Positions 54,605 to 63,918 are shown, counted from the first letter of the stretch. The stretch is 64,000 nucleotides of DNA from Caballeronia sp. dw_19 (GCF_018449515.1 NZ_JAAVUQ010000002.1:370079-434078); one strand, 5' to 3'. Translations and numbers: made by a program. The notes: a model not told the origin generated them from the letters alone.

Positions 54605-54646
54605 GGGGGCCGCGGACCCCCCTTCGTATCCCTGCGAAAGGGGGGG
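54605..54646 (+). promoter_or_regulatory. G/C-tract region able to form two mutually exclusive hairpins
   Basis: A C6 tract (54617-54622) can pair with G5 upstream (54605-54609) or, extended by TTCG, with CGAAA plus G7 downstream (54635-54646). It is 55-95 bases before the response-regulator ATG and may be part of its leader or promoter. Confidence 0.45.
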
Positions 54647-54699
54647 TGGCGAGACCTCGACATGCCGTTACCATCAGGGTGTGATTTACGGGAATAGCG

Positions 54700-55404
54700 A
54701 TGGAAAACGGCAATTTCAAAACGGTGCTGCTGGTCGAGGATGAGGGGCTCACGAGAAGCGCCATGAAAAGCCTGATCCTGGCCAATGAACCGTTGCTCGA
54801 TATCGATGAGGCTGACGGCTTCGAACAGGCGACGGAGAAGCTGTCCGCACGCTCGTACGATCTCGTTTTCCTCGACTATCAATTACGGGGCAATTCCACG
54901 GGACTCGATCTGCTGAACTGGATCGGGGAGCAGGAGCGCGAGGTACAGACCATCATGCTGTCCGCACAAGACGACCGCGATACGGTGCTGGAATGCATCA
55001 GGAGCGGCGCATGCGGCTTTATTTCGAAGGCGAGTGAGCAAGGGGCGGGCGTGTTCCGCGAGGCTCTCAAGACGATTTTGAGCGGCCGCGTGTATTTGCC
55101 CAATAGCGTGCTGGGAAAGGGCGGCCACAGCCCCAAGCCGGTGTCCACGCATTCCGGCGTGACAGTGGAGTCGTTGAACTTGCCACCCCGCCTGACCGAG
55201 ACGCTGCGCTATTTGTTGCAGGGTTTGTCGAACAAGGCGATCGCGAGAAAAATGAATATCAGCGAGAACACCGCCAAGGAGTACTCAAGCGATCTCCTCG
55301 CCCGGTTTCATGTGACTCGGCGGACGTTCCTGATCGTGGAAATGGCGCGACGGGGGATCGAGATGCCGATGGGCAACACGGCGATTGCGGGCGCGCCCCG
55401 ATAG
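54700..55404 (+). CDS. LuxR/NarL-family response regulator
   Basis: A 234-residue two-domain regulator. The receiver starts MENGNFKTVLLVEDEGLTRS, with D59 as phospho-acceptor in DLVFLDYQLRG and K110 in CGFISKASE. The C-terminal LuxR-type HTH includes LPPRLTETLRYLLQGLSNKA and IARKMNISENTAKEYSSDLL. It is probably the partner of the hybrid kinase encoded 400 bases away on the opposite strand; both lie beside a degenerate receiver. The leader carries G/C tracts that may fold in two ways. Confidence 0.9.
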   Translation: MENGNFKTVLLVEDEGLTRSAMKSLILANEPLLDIDEADGFEQATEKLSARSYDLVFLDYQLRGNSTGLDLLNWIGEQEREVQTIMLSAQDDRDTVLECIRSGACGFISKASEQGAGVFREALKTILSGRVYLPNSVLGKGGHSPKPVSTHSGVTVESLNLPPRLTETLRYLLQGLSNKAIARKMNISENTAKEYSSDLLARFHVTRRTFLIVEMARRGIEMPMGNTAIAGAPR

Positions 55405-55527
55405 GCAAGGCTGGACCTGAGAGATTGATAAAAATAAGTGTGATGAGGTTTTGCCGGTATTTGTGCCTCTACAATGGCGCCGAGGTTTTGCCGCCGTGGC
55501 AGGACGAGGCCAATACCGGGATTCCAC

Positions 55528-55719
55528 ATGCCTGTTGTGATAGAAAAAACCGGCAACAGCGGCGCGCGGCTTGTTGCCGACGCGGAAGCCGGACGCATCG
55601 CCACGATGCCTGCGCGTTTCGCCGCGTATGACCTCAATCACCTGCAGGCTGGCATTACCCGGGACAACATGCATGCCGAGGTCGGCTGCGGCCCGGCGGC
55701 TGGCGCTGAAGCCTTCTGA
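55528..55719 (+). pseudogene. Shortened MazE-like antitoxin, no toxin partner
   Basis: A 63-residue frame starting MPVVIEKTGNSGARLVADAE. The N-terminal IEKTGNSGA resembles the first strand of AbrB/MazE antitoxins, and the C-terminus YDLNHLQAGITRDNMHAEVG with GAEAF matches the toxin-binding tail of that family. The middle of the DNA-binding domain is missing about 15-20 residues. The bases downstream hold no MazF/PemK frame; the next gene is the kinase on the other strand. It is probably a relic, although the frame itself is open. Confidence 0.55.
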
Positions 55720-55812
55720 AGTTGCATTTGTTGGCTTTGTTGCCTTTTGCCGGCGACATGTGCAGGCGGGCTTGACGACCGCTCGCGCTCCGGGCGGTCG
55801 ATTCATCTTCCT

Positions 55813-57840
55813 TCAGCAAACCTTCGTGGCATCGCCCACCGAGCGCCCCGATATCAGCGACGCAATCTGCCGGCGCAACTCCGCCGGACTAACCGGCTTG
55901 CTCAGCACGTCGTGGTCGCATGCAAGCGGCACGATGGTCGCAGCCGGCTCGCCAGTGACGACCAGGCACGGGCAGCGCCGCCCGAGTTTCGCCGCACCGA
56001 GCATGGCCACGTCGCGTGCTGTTTTCGAATCGCGCAAACGGAAATCCGTGATGATGAGATCCGGATAACGTTCGATGGTGTTCAGCGTTTCCTCAAACTC
56101 TTCGAAGCTGCTCGCGGAGTCGAACAGCACGCCCCATTGCACGAGCAACGCTTCCGTCGATGCCCGCACGAGGCTGTCGTCCTCCACCAGCAACACATAG
56201 AGTCCGTCCAGCGGCACGGTCTGCAAATCGGCGGTCTCACCCCGCGCACGCGGCGCGGTTTCGCCGAGAGGCGAACCGCAAATGGGCATTTCGAGCGAGA
56301 AGCGCGAACCGCGCCCTTCAGTCGATTTCAACTCGATCCGATGCTCCTCCAGGATGGACACCACGGCGTTCACGATCGACAGGCCGAGGCCCAGTCCCCG
56401 ATCGTTGTCCTGCTCGGCGTTGCCCACCTGGAAGAACGGCTGGAAGATCGAATCCCAATGTTCCGATGCAATGCCAATGCCGTTGTCCACCACATCAATG
56501 CGCGTTCGCGTGGCCGACCGCACCACGCCCACAATAACCACGGGCTTGGCTTTCTTGCTGGCATCGGCGTAACGAATGCCGTTCGACACCAGGTTCACGA
56601 TGGCCCGCCCAAGCCAGTGCGCGTCGCTGCGTACGTACACGGGCGCCTGAGGCATCCGCAGCCGCAACTCGACGCCGTGCATGGCCGCGAGCGGGCGCAG
56701 TTGTTCAGCCGCTTCCAGCACGGCGATCTTGAGGTCGAACACGTGATAGCGCGGCACGACCCGGCCTGACTCGAGCCGCGAGAGGTCGAGTACTGCGTTG
56801 AGGAAGCGCGCAAGGATCACCGACGACCGGCCGGATTCATCGATCAGCCGGGCGGCTTCGGTGACATCGTCGTGATGCAGCGCTTCGGAGGCAGCTTGCA
56901 GGAAGAGATTGAGCGCGTGCATGGGCTGCCGCAAATCGTGCGTGGCGGCGGCGAGGAAATTCGATTTCTCCCGGCTTGCGGTTTCCGCGGCCAGCATCTG
57001 TTGCTCTTTGAGCGCGAGCAATGCGTTTGTTTTGGTATCCTGATCTTTCTTCGATGCCAGCAGGTCCAGGTTCTTTCGTTCCAGTTGAACGTTTGCGGTG
57101 AGGAGCTCGTTATTGAGCACGCCGAGCGCACGCTCCGCCGCGAAGCGCTCACGCGATACCCGCTCCGCATGCACGCACACGCCATGACCGATCACGACCA
57201 CGTTGAAGAGATAGAACAGGCCCATGTAGAAGTCTTCGGGCGAGAGAATCCTGATGGTCAGCTGCAGCAGGATGATCGACGAAAACGTGACCACGGCAGC
57301 CGTCAGCGCCACCCTCGACTTCAGGTAGAAGAAGCCGAACTGGAAGAAAAACACGAGGTAGAGGCCAACGAAATACCACGTGTAATTGAACGGTCCCGGC
57401 GACAAAGCCACCAGCAGAAGCAGTATCAGATTGCAGCCGTAGACGCCGGTGAGGATCACGCGCTGGGACGTGGCATGCGTCGCGAACGAGGCCCTCAAGG
57501 TCAGGCTGCCGACGAACACCAGCAACACAATGCCGGCCAGCCGCAGCGCCATGATCTGCATGAAGACAGGGGCAAGCACCGCGCTTTCGCGCCCGAAGTT
57601 GAAGTCGTACCAGAGAAAGCAGACCCATACGGTCAGCGCGAGCAGCGCCGACGCACGGCGAAACGCGCAGAAACGACGGCTGTGGTCTTCGAGGAACTGG
57701 ATTTCGAAGGCGGCTTCGGGAAAGGGCTTTGGTATCGATAGATTGCGGACGAGGCTTAGGCCCGCATCACGCGCGGATGACGAAAAGAGCCGCGACGGTT
57801 TGGGCGTGGCGATGTCGGCAACATGCTCGGGAACGTCCAT
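55813..57840 (-). CDS. Hybrid sensor histidine kinase
   Basis: A 675-residue membrane kinase. Five to six membrane helices cover residues about 65-220, followed by a coiled coil (about 225-295). The H-box is at H301 (AATHDLRQPMHALNLFLQAA), N-box N420 (IVNLVSNGIRYAD), and the G-boxes are DNGIGI (452-457) and GLGLGLSIV. A C-terminal receiver has D599 in IITDFRLRDS and the conserved lysine in HDVLSKPVS. The membrane part senses an unknown signal without a large periplasmic loop. Likely feeds the LuxR-type regulator at 54700. No downstream HPt is visible. Confidence 0.9.
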   Translation of the reverse strand: MDVPEHVADIATPKPSRLFSSSARDAGLSLVRNLSIPKPFPEAAFEIQFLEDHSRRFCAFRRASALLALTVWVCFLWYDFNFGRESAVLAPVFMQIMALRLAGIVLLVFVGSLTLRASFATHATSQRVILTGVYGCNLILLLLVALSPGPFNYTWYFVGLYLVFFFQFGFFYLKSRVALTAAVVTFSSIILLQLTIRILSPEDFYMGLFYLFNVVVIGHGVCVHAERVSRERFAAERALGVLNNELLTANVQLERKNLDLLASKKDQDTKTNALLALKEQQMLAAETASREKSNFLAAATHDLRQPMHALNLFLQAASEALHHDDVTEAARLIDESGRSSVILARFLNAVLDLSRLESGRVVPRYHVFDLKIAVLEAAEQLRPLAAMHGVELRLRMPQAPVYVRSDAHWLGRAIVNLVSNGIRYADASKKAKPVVIVGVVRSATRTRIDVVDNGIGIASEHWDSIFQPFFQVGNAEQDNDRGLGLGLSIVNAVVSILEEHRIELKSTEGRGSRFSLEMPICGSPLGETAPRARGETADLQTVPLDGLYVLLVEDDSLVRASTEALLVQWGVLFDSASSFEEFEETLNTIERYPDLIITDFRLRDSKTARDVAMLGAAKLGRRCPCLVVTGEPAATIVPLACDHDVLSKPVSPAELRRQIASLISGRSVGDATKVC

Positions 57841-57925
57841 GATTCGCTCACTCGAAAAAGGGCGTGATCGATTACTTTAGCTGACCGCGCGTCTGATGCA
57901 AACATCGTTTTTTACTAAGTATCCC

Positions 57926-57949
57926 TGGTGCTTACCGTGGTGCTTACCG
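57926..57949. repeat. 12-bp tandem duplication
   Basis: TGGTGCTTACCG is repeated exactly twice in tandem in the 246-base gap between the kinase and the SDR gene. No function assigned. Confidence 0.75.
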
Positions 57950-58086
57950 TCCATGACTGCATGTCATGGGCTTGATGACCGGCACGCGCTCGCTAACGGC
58001 AAGCGCTCACGCTACGCTCGCTTTCACGTTTGCCAGATCGATATTCTTCCAGTTGTTATTCGTCTGATCTTTAAAAGGGTGGCGCC

Positions 58087-58860
58087 ATGTCACGCATTTT
58101 CATTACAGGATCCGCCGATGGACTCGGTCAAATGGCCGCCCGTCTGCTCATCGCGCAAGGCCATCAGGTGGTGCTGCATGCCCGCCATGCCGAGCGTGCG
58201 CATCAAGCGATGCAAGCCGTATCGGGCGCGGAAGCTGCCGTGTCCGGCGATTTGTCGAGTATCGAAGAGACTACCCGCGTGGCTCAGCAGGTGAACCGGC
58301 TTGGACACTTCGATGCCGTGATTCATAACGCCGCCGTGGGGTATCGCGAGCCGCGGCGCATCGAGACCGTGGATGGTTTGCCGCATGTATTCGCGATCAA
58401 CACGCTCGCACCCTACATCCTGACTGCATTGATCGATAAGCCCCGACGCCTGGTTTATCTCAGCTCGGGCCTGCACGAAAGCGGCGATACCCGTCTCGAC
58501 GATCTGCTTTGGCAACAGCGGTCCTGGCAAGGCGCAAGCGCCTATTCCGATTCAAAATTGCACGACATCTTGCTTGCGTTCGGCGTGGCTCGCCGCTGGC
58601 CTGGCGTGTTGTCAAATGCGGTGCATCCGGGCTGGGTACCGACCAGGATGGGCGGCGCTGGCGCACCCGATGACCTGAAAGCGGCGCCGCAAACACAGGC
58701 GTGGCTCGCCGTCAGCGACAATCCTGCTGCAAGGGTGACCGGTGAATATTTCTTCCATATGAAACGGCGCGAGCCGAGCGCGGCCGTCCACGATGCGGGT
58801 TTGCAGGATCGATTGATCGAGGCGTGTGAGCGCTTGTCGGGGATTCGGCTACCGGAGTGA
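58087..58860 (+). CDS. Short-chain dehydrogenase/reductase
   Basis: A 257-residue SDR. The coenzyme motif is TGSADGLGQMAARLL at the N-terminus, the NAG-equivalent is VIHNAAVG, and the active-site Ser and Tyr-x3-Lys are in LVYLSSGLHE and ASAYSDSKLHD. The HPGWVPTRMGG block after the active site supports NAD(P) binding. It reduces or oxidises an unknown carbonyl or alcohol. AGGG lies upstream. Single gene. Confidence 0.9.
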   Translation: MSRIFITGSADGLGQMAARLLIAQGHQVVLHARHAERAHQAMQAVSGAEAAVSGDLSSIEETTRVAQQVNRLGHFDAVIHNAAVGYREPRRIETVDGLPHVFAINTLAPYILTALIDKPRRLVYLSSGLHESGDTRLDDLLWQQRSWQGASAYSDSKLHDILLAFGVARRWPGVLSNAVHPGWVPTRMGGAGAPDDLKAAPQTQAWLAVSDNPAARVTGEYFFHMKRREPSAAVHDAGLQDRLIEACERLSGIRLPE

Positions 58861-58987
58861 GAGAGCACTCAGGTGTAGCGCGAGGCATGCCGCTGCCGCG
58901 AACGCGTCGTGCGCCATTTGTTGACGCTTATAGGGGCGTATTCGGACGCAATAAACGCTGCTGCCCGGCAACCCCCCGCGCGGCCTC

Positions 58988-59371
58988 TCAAATCAACTCT
59001 GAAATCTCGATCAGGTTCAGATCGGGATCGCGGAGGTAGACCGAGCGAATTTTCTGCGTGGCGCCGGTACGCTCAACCGGTCCTTCTATGATCGGCCACT
59101 CGCACTGCTTCAGGTGCGCGATCACGTCGTCCAGCGGCACGGCCGCAATAAAGCACAGGTCCAGCGCGCCCGGCACCGGTACATGCGCCTTCGGCTCGAA
59201 CTCCTTGCCCCGCACATGCACGTTGATTTTCTGGTTTCCGAACTTGAACGCAGTCCTTCCCGCGCCGAAGGTTTCAAGCTTCATTTGCAGGACTTCAGTG
59301 TAGAAATGGCGCGTCGCGGCTTCGTCGACGCAAGTCAGAACGAGGTGATCCAGATGATCGATAATGGCCAT
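58988..59371 (-). CDS. VOC (glyoxalase/bleomycin-resistance) family protein
   Basis: A 127-residue protein starting MAIIDHLDHLVLTCVDEAAT. It has the paired beta-alpha-beta-beta-beta modules of the vicinal-oxygen-chelate fold and ends RSVYLRDPDLNLIEISELI, where the terminal glutamate is a usual metal ligand. Some members are lyases or dioxygenases, others antibiotic-resistance proteins; no specific role can be read. GGAG precedes the ATG. It starts one base after the HMG-CoA lyase stop, so both genes share a transcript. Confidence 0.9.
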   Translation of the reverse strand: MAIIDHLDHLVLTCVDEAATRHFYTEVLQMKLETFGAGRTAFKFGNQKINVHVRGKEFEPKAHVPVPGALDLCFIAAVPLDDVIAHLKQCEWPIIEGPVERTGATQKIRSVYLRDPDLNLIEISELI

Positions 59372-59372
59372 G

Positions 59373-60335
59373 TCAGGCTCCTTCCTTGGCAAATGCCTGT
59401 TGTGCGGGGGCGCAGCCTGCGTCAACTGGCGGTGCCTCGTGCAGGTCGAGCCGGCGGCCCGCTTTGAGGATCTGGCTCGGCACGTCGTGGCCTATCAGGC
59501 CCGGCAGCAACGCTGCTGCGTTGAGCGCCGCGGTGAGATTGACGCCGGTGTCGTAGCCGTCCAGTTCCAGCATATGTACCAGTTCCTCCGTACACACGTT
59601 GCCGGTTGCACCGGGTGCGTAGGGACAACCTCCAATGCCGCCGAGCGATGCATCGAAACGATCGATGCCCGCGCTTAGCGCCGCCAGCGTATTGGCCAGT
59701 GCCATGCCGCGCGTATTGTGGAAATGCAGCGTGAGTTCGAGTGCGGGGAATGCCTCACGCACGCGTTCGCATAGTGCCTTCATCTGTGAGGGAAACGCCA
59801 TGCCGGTAGTGTCGCAGAGCGTCACGCCGTGCGCGCCGAGTCCCGCGAAACGCTCGGTCCAGCGCAGCACTTCTTCTGCCGCGACGTCCCCCTCCATGGG
59901 GCAACCCATCGACGTGGACAACGACACGTTGATGGCTACGGGCGTTGCTTTCACCACGCCGATCACTTCGCACAATTGCGCGAATGACTGTTCGCGGCTC
60001 ATGCGCAGGTTCGCGCGGTTATGGGTCTCGCTTACCGACATCACGAGGTTGACTTCATCGACACCACATGACAACGCGCGTTCCGCCCCGCGCACGTTCG
60101 GCACGAGCGCGGTGTAGACCACGCCGTCACGCCGCGCGATGCCATGCATCACGGCTTCAGCGTCGCGCAACGCGGGAATGGCTTTCGGCGATGTAAACGA
60201 CGTCACTTCTATCTTCGCGAATCCGCAGGCGCTCAGGGCGTTGACCAGGGCGATCTTCGCGTCGGTATCGACGAATTGTTTTTCGTTCTGAAAGCCGTCG
60301 CGGGTCGCGACTTCCTGGATATACAGGCGTTTCAT
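59373..60335 (-). CDS. mvaB: Hydroxymethylglutaryl-CoA lyase
   Basis: A 320-residue HMGL/TIM-barrel enzyme. The N-terminus MKRLYIQEVATRDGFQNEKQ holds the RDG-F-Q-N catalytic block; the C-terminal signature with active-site cysteine is LGGIGGCPYAPGATGNVCTE. HFHNTRGMALAN carries the divalent-metal histidines. It cleaves HMG-CoA to acetoacetate and acetyl-CoA in leucine degradation, although related lyases for other hydroxyacyl-CoAs exist. ATG at 60335 has AGGAG four bases upstream. First gene of a pair with the VOC gene, divergent from a thioesterase. Confidence 0.92.
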   Translation of the reverse strand: MKRLYIQEVATRDGFQNEKQFVDTDAKIALVNALSACGFAKIEVTSFTSPKAIPALRDAEAVMHGIARRDGVVYTALVPNVRGAERALSCGVDEVNLVMSVSETHNRANLRMSREQSFAQLCEVIGVVKATPVAINVSLSTSMGCPMEGDVAAEEVLRWTERFAGLGAHGVTLCDTTGMAFPSQMKALCERVREAFPALELTLHFHNTRGMALANTLAALSAGIDRFDASLGGIGGCPYAPGATGNVCTEELVHMLELDGYDTGVNLTAALNAAALLPGLIGHDVPSQILKAGRRLDLHEAPPVDAGCAPAQQAFAKEGA

Positions 60336-60535
60336 GGGGCTCCTCATGTCGGATGGCGGTGCGTTATACGGACATGATGAACCTGAGTCGACGGCCTGAA
60401 AATCAGCGGATTTTCCACGACCGTTTCCAAATTGGAAAGGCTTGCGCGAGGGGCGGGCGAGGGCCTTCGCACGCAAAACGTTTCGTCATGGCACAGTCCT
60501 GGTTGAACATTACTTTGCGGCAGGAGATTTTTCCG

Positions 60536-60940
60536 ATGTCCGATTTCATTCTCGACAATCCGTTTCTCGAATTCCTCGATGCGCGCCTGGTTGCGTGGAA
60601 GAGCGGTTACGCCGAGTTCCGCATGCCGATTCAAGCCCGTAACCTCAACCGGCAGGGCGTGTTGCAAGGCGGCGCGGTGGCGACTTTACTCGATGCCGCG
60701 TGCGGCTACGCCGGCGTGTATGCAGCAGAAGGCGAAACGGTCATTCATGGTTTCACGCTTTCGCTGACGGTGAATTATCTCGATACGGGATTAGGCGAAA
60801 GCGTCACGGCGAAGGGGTTTATCGAGCGGCAAGGGCGCAGCATCTTTTTCTCTCGCGGCGAAGCATGGGTGGACGACAAGCTGCTGATTGCAAGTGCGCA
60901 AGGGACGTTCAAATACGTCGGCACGCATGGGAAGAAGTGA
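60536..60940 (+). CDS. PaaI-family hotdog-fold thioesterase
   Basis: A 134-residue hotdog-fold protein starting MSDFILDNPFLEFLDARLVA. The active-site region NRQGVLQGGAVATLLDAACG has the acidic residue on the central helix, and LTVNYLDTGLGESVTAKGFI is the family strand pair. It hydrolyses acyl-CoA or aryl-CoA thioesters. It is divergent from the HMG-CoA lyase gene, which suggests related CoA metabolism. AGGAG lies nine bases before the ATG at 60536. Followed by a terminator. Confidence 0.9.
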   Translation: MSDFILDNPFLEFLDARLVAWKSGYAEFRMPIQARNLNRQGVLQGGAVATLLDAACGYAGVYAAEGETVIHGFTLSLTVNYLDTGLGESVTAKGFIERQGRSIFFSRGEAWVDDKLLIASAQGTFKYVGTHGKK

Positions 60941-60965
60941 CTGTTTTTAGCTGCACGCAGTCAAA

Positions 60966-60989
60966 AAAGCGCCGGTTTCCCGGCGCTTT
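60966..60989. terminator. Bidirectional intrinsic terminator
   Basis: AAAGCGCCGG (60966-60975) pairs with CCGGCGCTTT (60980-60989) around TTTC, with A-run before the stem. It separates the convergent thioesterase and formaldehyde dehydrogenase genes. Confidence 0.88.
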
Positions 60990-61033
60990 GCCTCGGCCCT
61001 CGACCTTGACCAGCGTACATGCATGCGACGGAC

Positions 61034-62170
61034 TCAAGCCGCCGGCTTGAGCACCACCTTGGTCCAACCGTTGTCGCGCGCATCGAAGTGCTGGTAACCT
61101 TCGGGCGCTTTCGCAAGCGGCAACTCATGCGAAATAATCACCGATGGTTTCGCCTTGTCCGCAGCAATCAGGTCGCGCAGCTTGCGGTTGTACGCCTTGA
61201 CGTTGGCCTGCCCCGTCGCAATGTGCTGGCCCTTCATCCACATCGTGCCGAAGTCGAATGCGAGCTGACCCTTCTGCATCAGCTTGTCCTCCGACTTCGG
61301 ATCTTCCGCCACGAACACGCCCACCACGCCGATACCCCCTGTCGCCCGCACCGACTTGACGAGGTTGTTCATCGTCAGGTTCGGCACTTCATGGCCCTTG
61401 CAACTGCATTGATAACCGACGCACTCGCAGCCCCGGTCCGCGCCTTCGCCACCAGTCATCTCCAGGACCTGCTCGACCGATGAACCATCGCTGTCGTCAA
61501 TGGGGATCGCGCCGATCTTCTCCGCCAGCCTGAGCCGGTCGGGGTGTGAATCGACGACCATCACCTTGCTCGCGCCTTTGATGGACGCCGACATCGCGGC
61601 CATCAATCCGACCGGACCGGCGCCATAGATGACCACGCTGTCGCCCGGTTCCACGCCGGCCAGCACGGTCGCGTGATAACCGGTGGGAAAGATGTCGGAC
61701 AGCATCACGTAGTCGTTTTCCTTCTCCTCGGCATCGGGTGGCAGCAACAGGCAATTGAAGTCGCCGAACGGCACACGCAGGTATTCGGCCTGTCCGCCTT
61801 CGTACGGTCCCATGCCGGCAAAACCGTACGCCGCGCCCGCCATGCCCGGGTTGGCCGTCAGGCAGAAACCGGTCAGGCCCTTCTCGCAGTTCTTGCAAAA
61901 TCCGCAGCCGATGTTGAACGGAAGACAGACGCGATCGCCTTTTTTGATCCGTTCGACGGCGTTGCCGACTTCCACGACCACGCCCAGGTTTTCATGACCG
62001 AAGATGCGGTTCGTTTCCATGTCGGTCCGGCCTTCGAACATATGCAGGTCCGAGCCGCAGATGTTCGTGGTCGTGATCTTGACGAGCACGTCCGTCGGAC
62101 GTTGAATTTTCGCGTCCGGCATCTCCTTCACTGTCACCTTGCGCGGACCTTCGTACACGAGTGCTTTCAT
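61034..62170 (-). CDS. fdhA: Glutathione-independent formaldehyde dehydrogenase
   Basis: A 378-residue zinc MDR enzyme. The catalytic zinc ligands begin with NICGSDLHMFEGRTDMETNR (Cys38) and GHENLGVV; the structural zinc cysteines are in IGCGFCKNCEKGLTGFC. The NAD-binding motif is VIYGAGPVGLMAAMSASIKG. It closely resembles Pseudomonas putida FdhA, which oxidises formaldehyde to formate with NAD but without glutathione. Length fits exactly (about 378-398). Single gene on the minus strand. Confidence 0.93.
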   Translation of the reverse strand: MKALVYEGPRKVTVKEMPDAKIQRPTDVLVKITTTNICGSDLHMFEGRTDMETNRIFGHENLGVVVEVGNAVERIKKGDRVCLPFNIGCGFCKNCEKGLTGFCLTANPGMAGAAYGFAGMGPYEGGQAEYLRVPFGDFNCLLLPPDAEEKENDYVMLSDIFPTGYHATVLAGVEPGDSVVIYGAGPVGLMAAMSASIKGASKVMVVDSHPDRLRLAEKIGAIPIDDSDGSSVEQVLEMTGGEGADRGCECVGYQCSCKGHEVPNLTMNNLVKSVRATGGIGVVGVFVAEDPKSEDKLMQKGQLAFDFGTMWMKGQHIATGQANVKAYNRKLRDLIAADKAKPSVIISHELPLAKAPEGYQHFDARDNGWTKVVLKPAA

Positions 62171-62559
62171 CGTTGCTCCTTGAATGGATGGGATGGCTTT
62201 TCCATGGGCTCGCCGGACGGCGGCTGACGATGTATTCAGCAGTGCGCGTTCCCGCCACGGCCTGTCGGTGGGTAATTCGGTGAGCTATTAGGTGAGCTAT
62301 TTTGTGAGCCGGTAACGATGACGTGCGAACGTCCGTTGCGCGCAGATTTTGCAAGTGATAGGCGTGCTCACATTCATCAGAAGCGCTGTGCTCGCGTCGG
62401 CTGCGATGTCGCTTCGGTCCTATCACCATGACGCGATCGTTCTAGGAGCGGGGTTTATGGTCGCATCTACTCAAAGGGACCCATCCAGCGCGTTTCCGGT
62501 GTGCCGGCCCGCTAAAAAAACCATCCTGCATCACCGTTCCTTTTCCCGGGAGTCATCGA
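62171..62559. other. Divergent intergenic region between fdhA and MFS gene, with 12-bp direct repeats
   Basis: About 390 bases. GGTGAGCTATT occurs at 62279-62289 and 62291-62301 (12-bp period), with a diverged TGTGAGC at 62303. It could be a regulator site for fdhA. No coding frame is convincing. Confidence 0.45.
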
Positions 62560-63918
62560 ATGTCGAGAACGTTGGAAGCATCGCCCCCTGAAGTCGATCT
62601 GAAAACGCTGCGTAAGGTGATCCTCGCGGCATCGATTGGCAATTTTGTCGAATGGTTCGACTTTGCCGCGTACGGTTTTCTCGCGACCATCCTCACGCGG
62701 GAGTTTTTCCCGAGCGGCGACCCGGCGGTTGGGCTGCTCAAGACCTTCGCTGTTTTCGCTGTGGCGTTTGCATTCCGGCCGCTGGGCGGCATTGTGTTTG
62801 GCGTGATTGGTGACCGCATTGGCCGCAAGCGCACGCTCGCGTTGACGATCCTGATGATGGCTGGCGCGACCACGCTGATCGGTTTGTTGCCGACCTATGC
62901 CGCAGTCGGTGCGTTCGCGCCGTTCCTGCTGACGGTGATCCGCTGCGTGCAGGGGTTTTCTGCCGGCGGCGAATATGCGGGCGCATGCGCCTACGTGATG
63001 GAGCACGCGCCGCAGCACAAGCGGGCGCGTTACGGCAGCTTTGTGCCGGTATCGACGTTCTCGTCCTTCGCGGTGGCCGCGATCGTTGCGTACGCGCTCG
63101 ACGCGTCGCTTTCCGCCGATGCCATGAGCGCCTGGGGCTGGCGCGTGCCGTTCCTGGCCGCCGCGCCTATCGGCCTGATCGGGTTGTACTTGCGCATGAA
63201 TCTCAACGAAACCCCGGCTTTCCGCGCGCTTGAAGGCGAGCATGACGTGGCGCATGCGCCGCTGCGCGACACGCTGCGCACGCAGGCTGGGGGCATTTTG
63301 AAACTGGGGGCGTTCATCTCGGTGACTGCGTTGTCGTTCTATATGTTCACTACTTATTTCGCGACCTATTTGCAAGTGGCTGGCGGGTTGAATCGCGCAA
63401 CGTCGTTGCTGATTACGGTGATCGCGTTGTTTTTCGCGGCGGCGCTGTGTCCGCTGGCCGGACTGTATTCGGACTGGGTTGGGCGCCGGAAGACTGTATT
63501 GACGACGTGCGTCGTGCTGATCGCGACCGTCTATCCGTCGTTTTCGCTGGCGGGGTCGGGGCGCTTTTTGCCGTCGGTGATTGGCGTGGGGATGCTGGCG
63601 ATTGGCGCGGTGTTGTCGGGCGTGGTCACGGCGCCGTTGTTGTCGGAGGTGTTTCCGACGCGCACGCGTTATACCGCTTCTGCCATTACCTATAACCTGG
63701 CGTATACGGTTTTCGGCGGCACGGCGCCGCTTGTCGCCACTTGGCTGATCACGACGACGGGTAACAACATGTCGCCTGCGCTGTATTTGATCGTGATTTC
63801 GGTGATGGGATTGATCGGTGGATTGATGTTGCCGGAAACGTCAAAGGTCTCGCTGCATGGTGCGAGTGCCGTTCAGTCTGATGTTGGTGAGGGGGTTGCT
63901 TTTACTGGGGTTAATTAG
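62560..63918 (+). CDS. MFS transporter, metabolite:H+ symporter (MHS) family
   Basis: A 452-residue transporter with 12 membrane segments. The N-terminal LAASIGNFVEWFDFAAYGFL is the classical MHS helix 1 (ShiA/KgtP/ProP). FGVIGDRIGRKRTLALTILM is the MFS loop 2-3 motif, and IRCVQGFSAGGEYAGACAYV is the helix 4-5 block. The substrate is probably a small organic acid or zwitterion. GGGAG seven bases before the ATG fixes the start. The last gene in the window. Confidence 0.92.
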   Translation: MSRTLEASPPEVDLKTLRKVILAASIGNFVEWFDFAAYGFLATILTREFFPSGDPAVGLLKTFAVFAVAFAFRPLGGIVFGVIGDRIGRKRTLALTILMMAGATTLIGLLPTYAAVGAFAPFLLTVIRCVQGFSAGGEYAGACAYVMEHAPQHKRARYGSFVPVSTFSSFAVAAIVAYALDASLSADAMSAWGWRVPFLAAAPIGLIGLYLRMNLNETPAFRALEGEHDVAHAPLRDTLRTQAGGILKLGAFISVTALSFYMFTTYFATYLQVAGGLNRATSLLITVIALFFAAALCPLAGLYSDWVGRRKTVLTTCVVLIATVYPSFSLAGSGRFLPSVIGVGMLAIGAVLSGVVTAPLLSEVFPTRTRYTASAITYNLAYTVFGGTAPLVATWLITTTGNNMSPALYLIVISVMGLIGGLMLPETSKVSLHGASAVQSDVGEGVAFTGVN

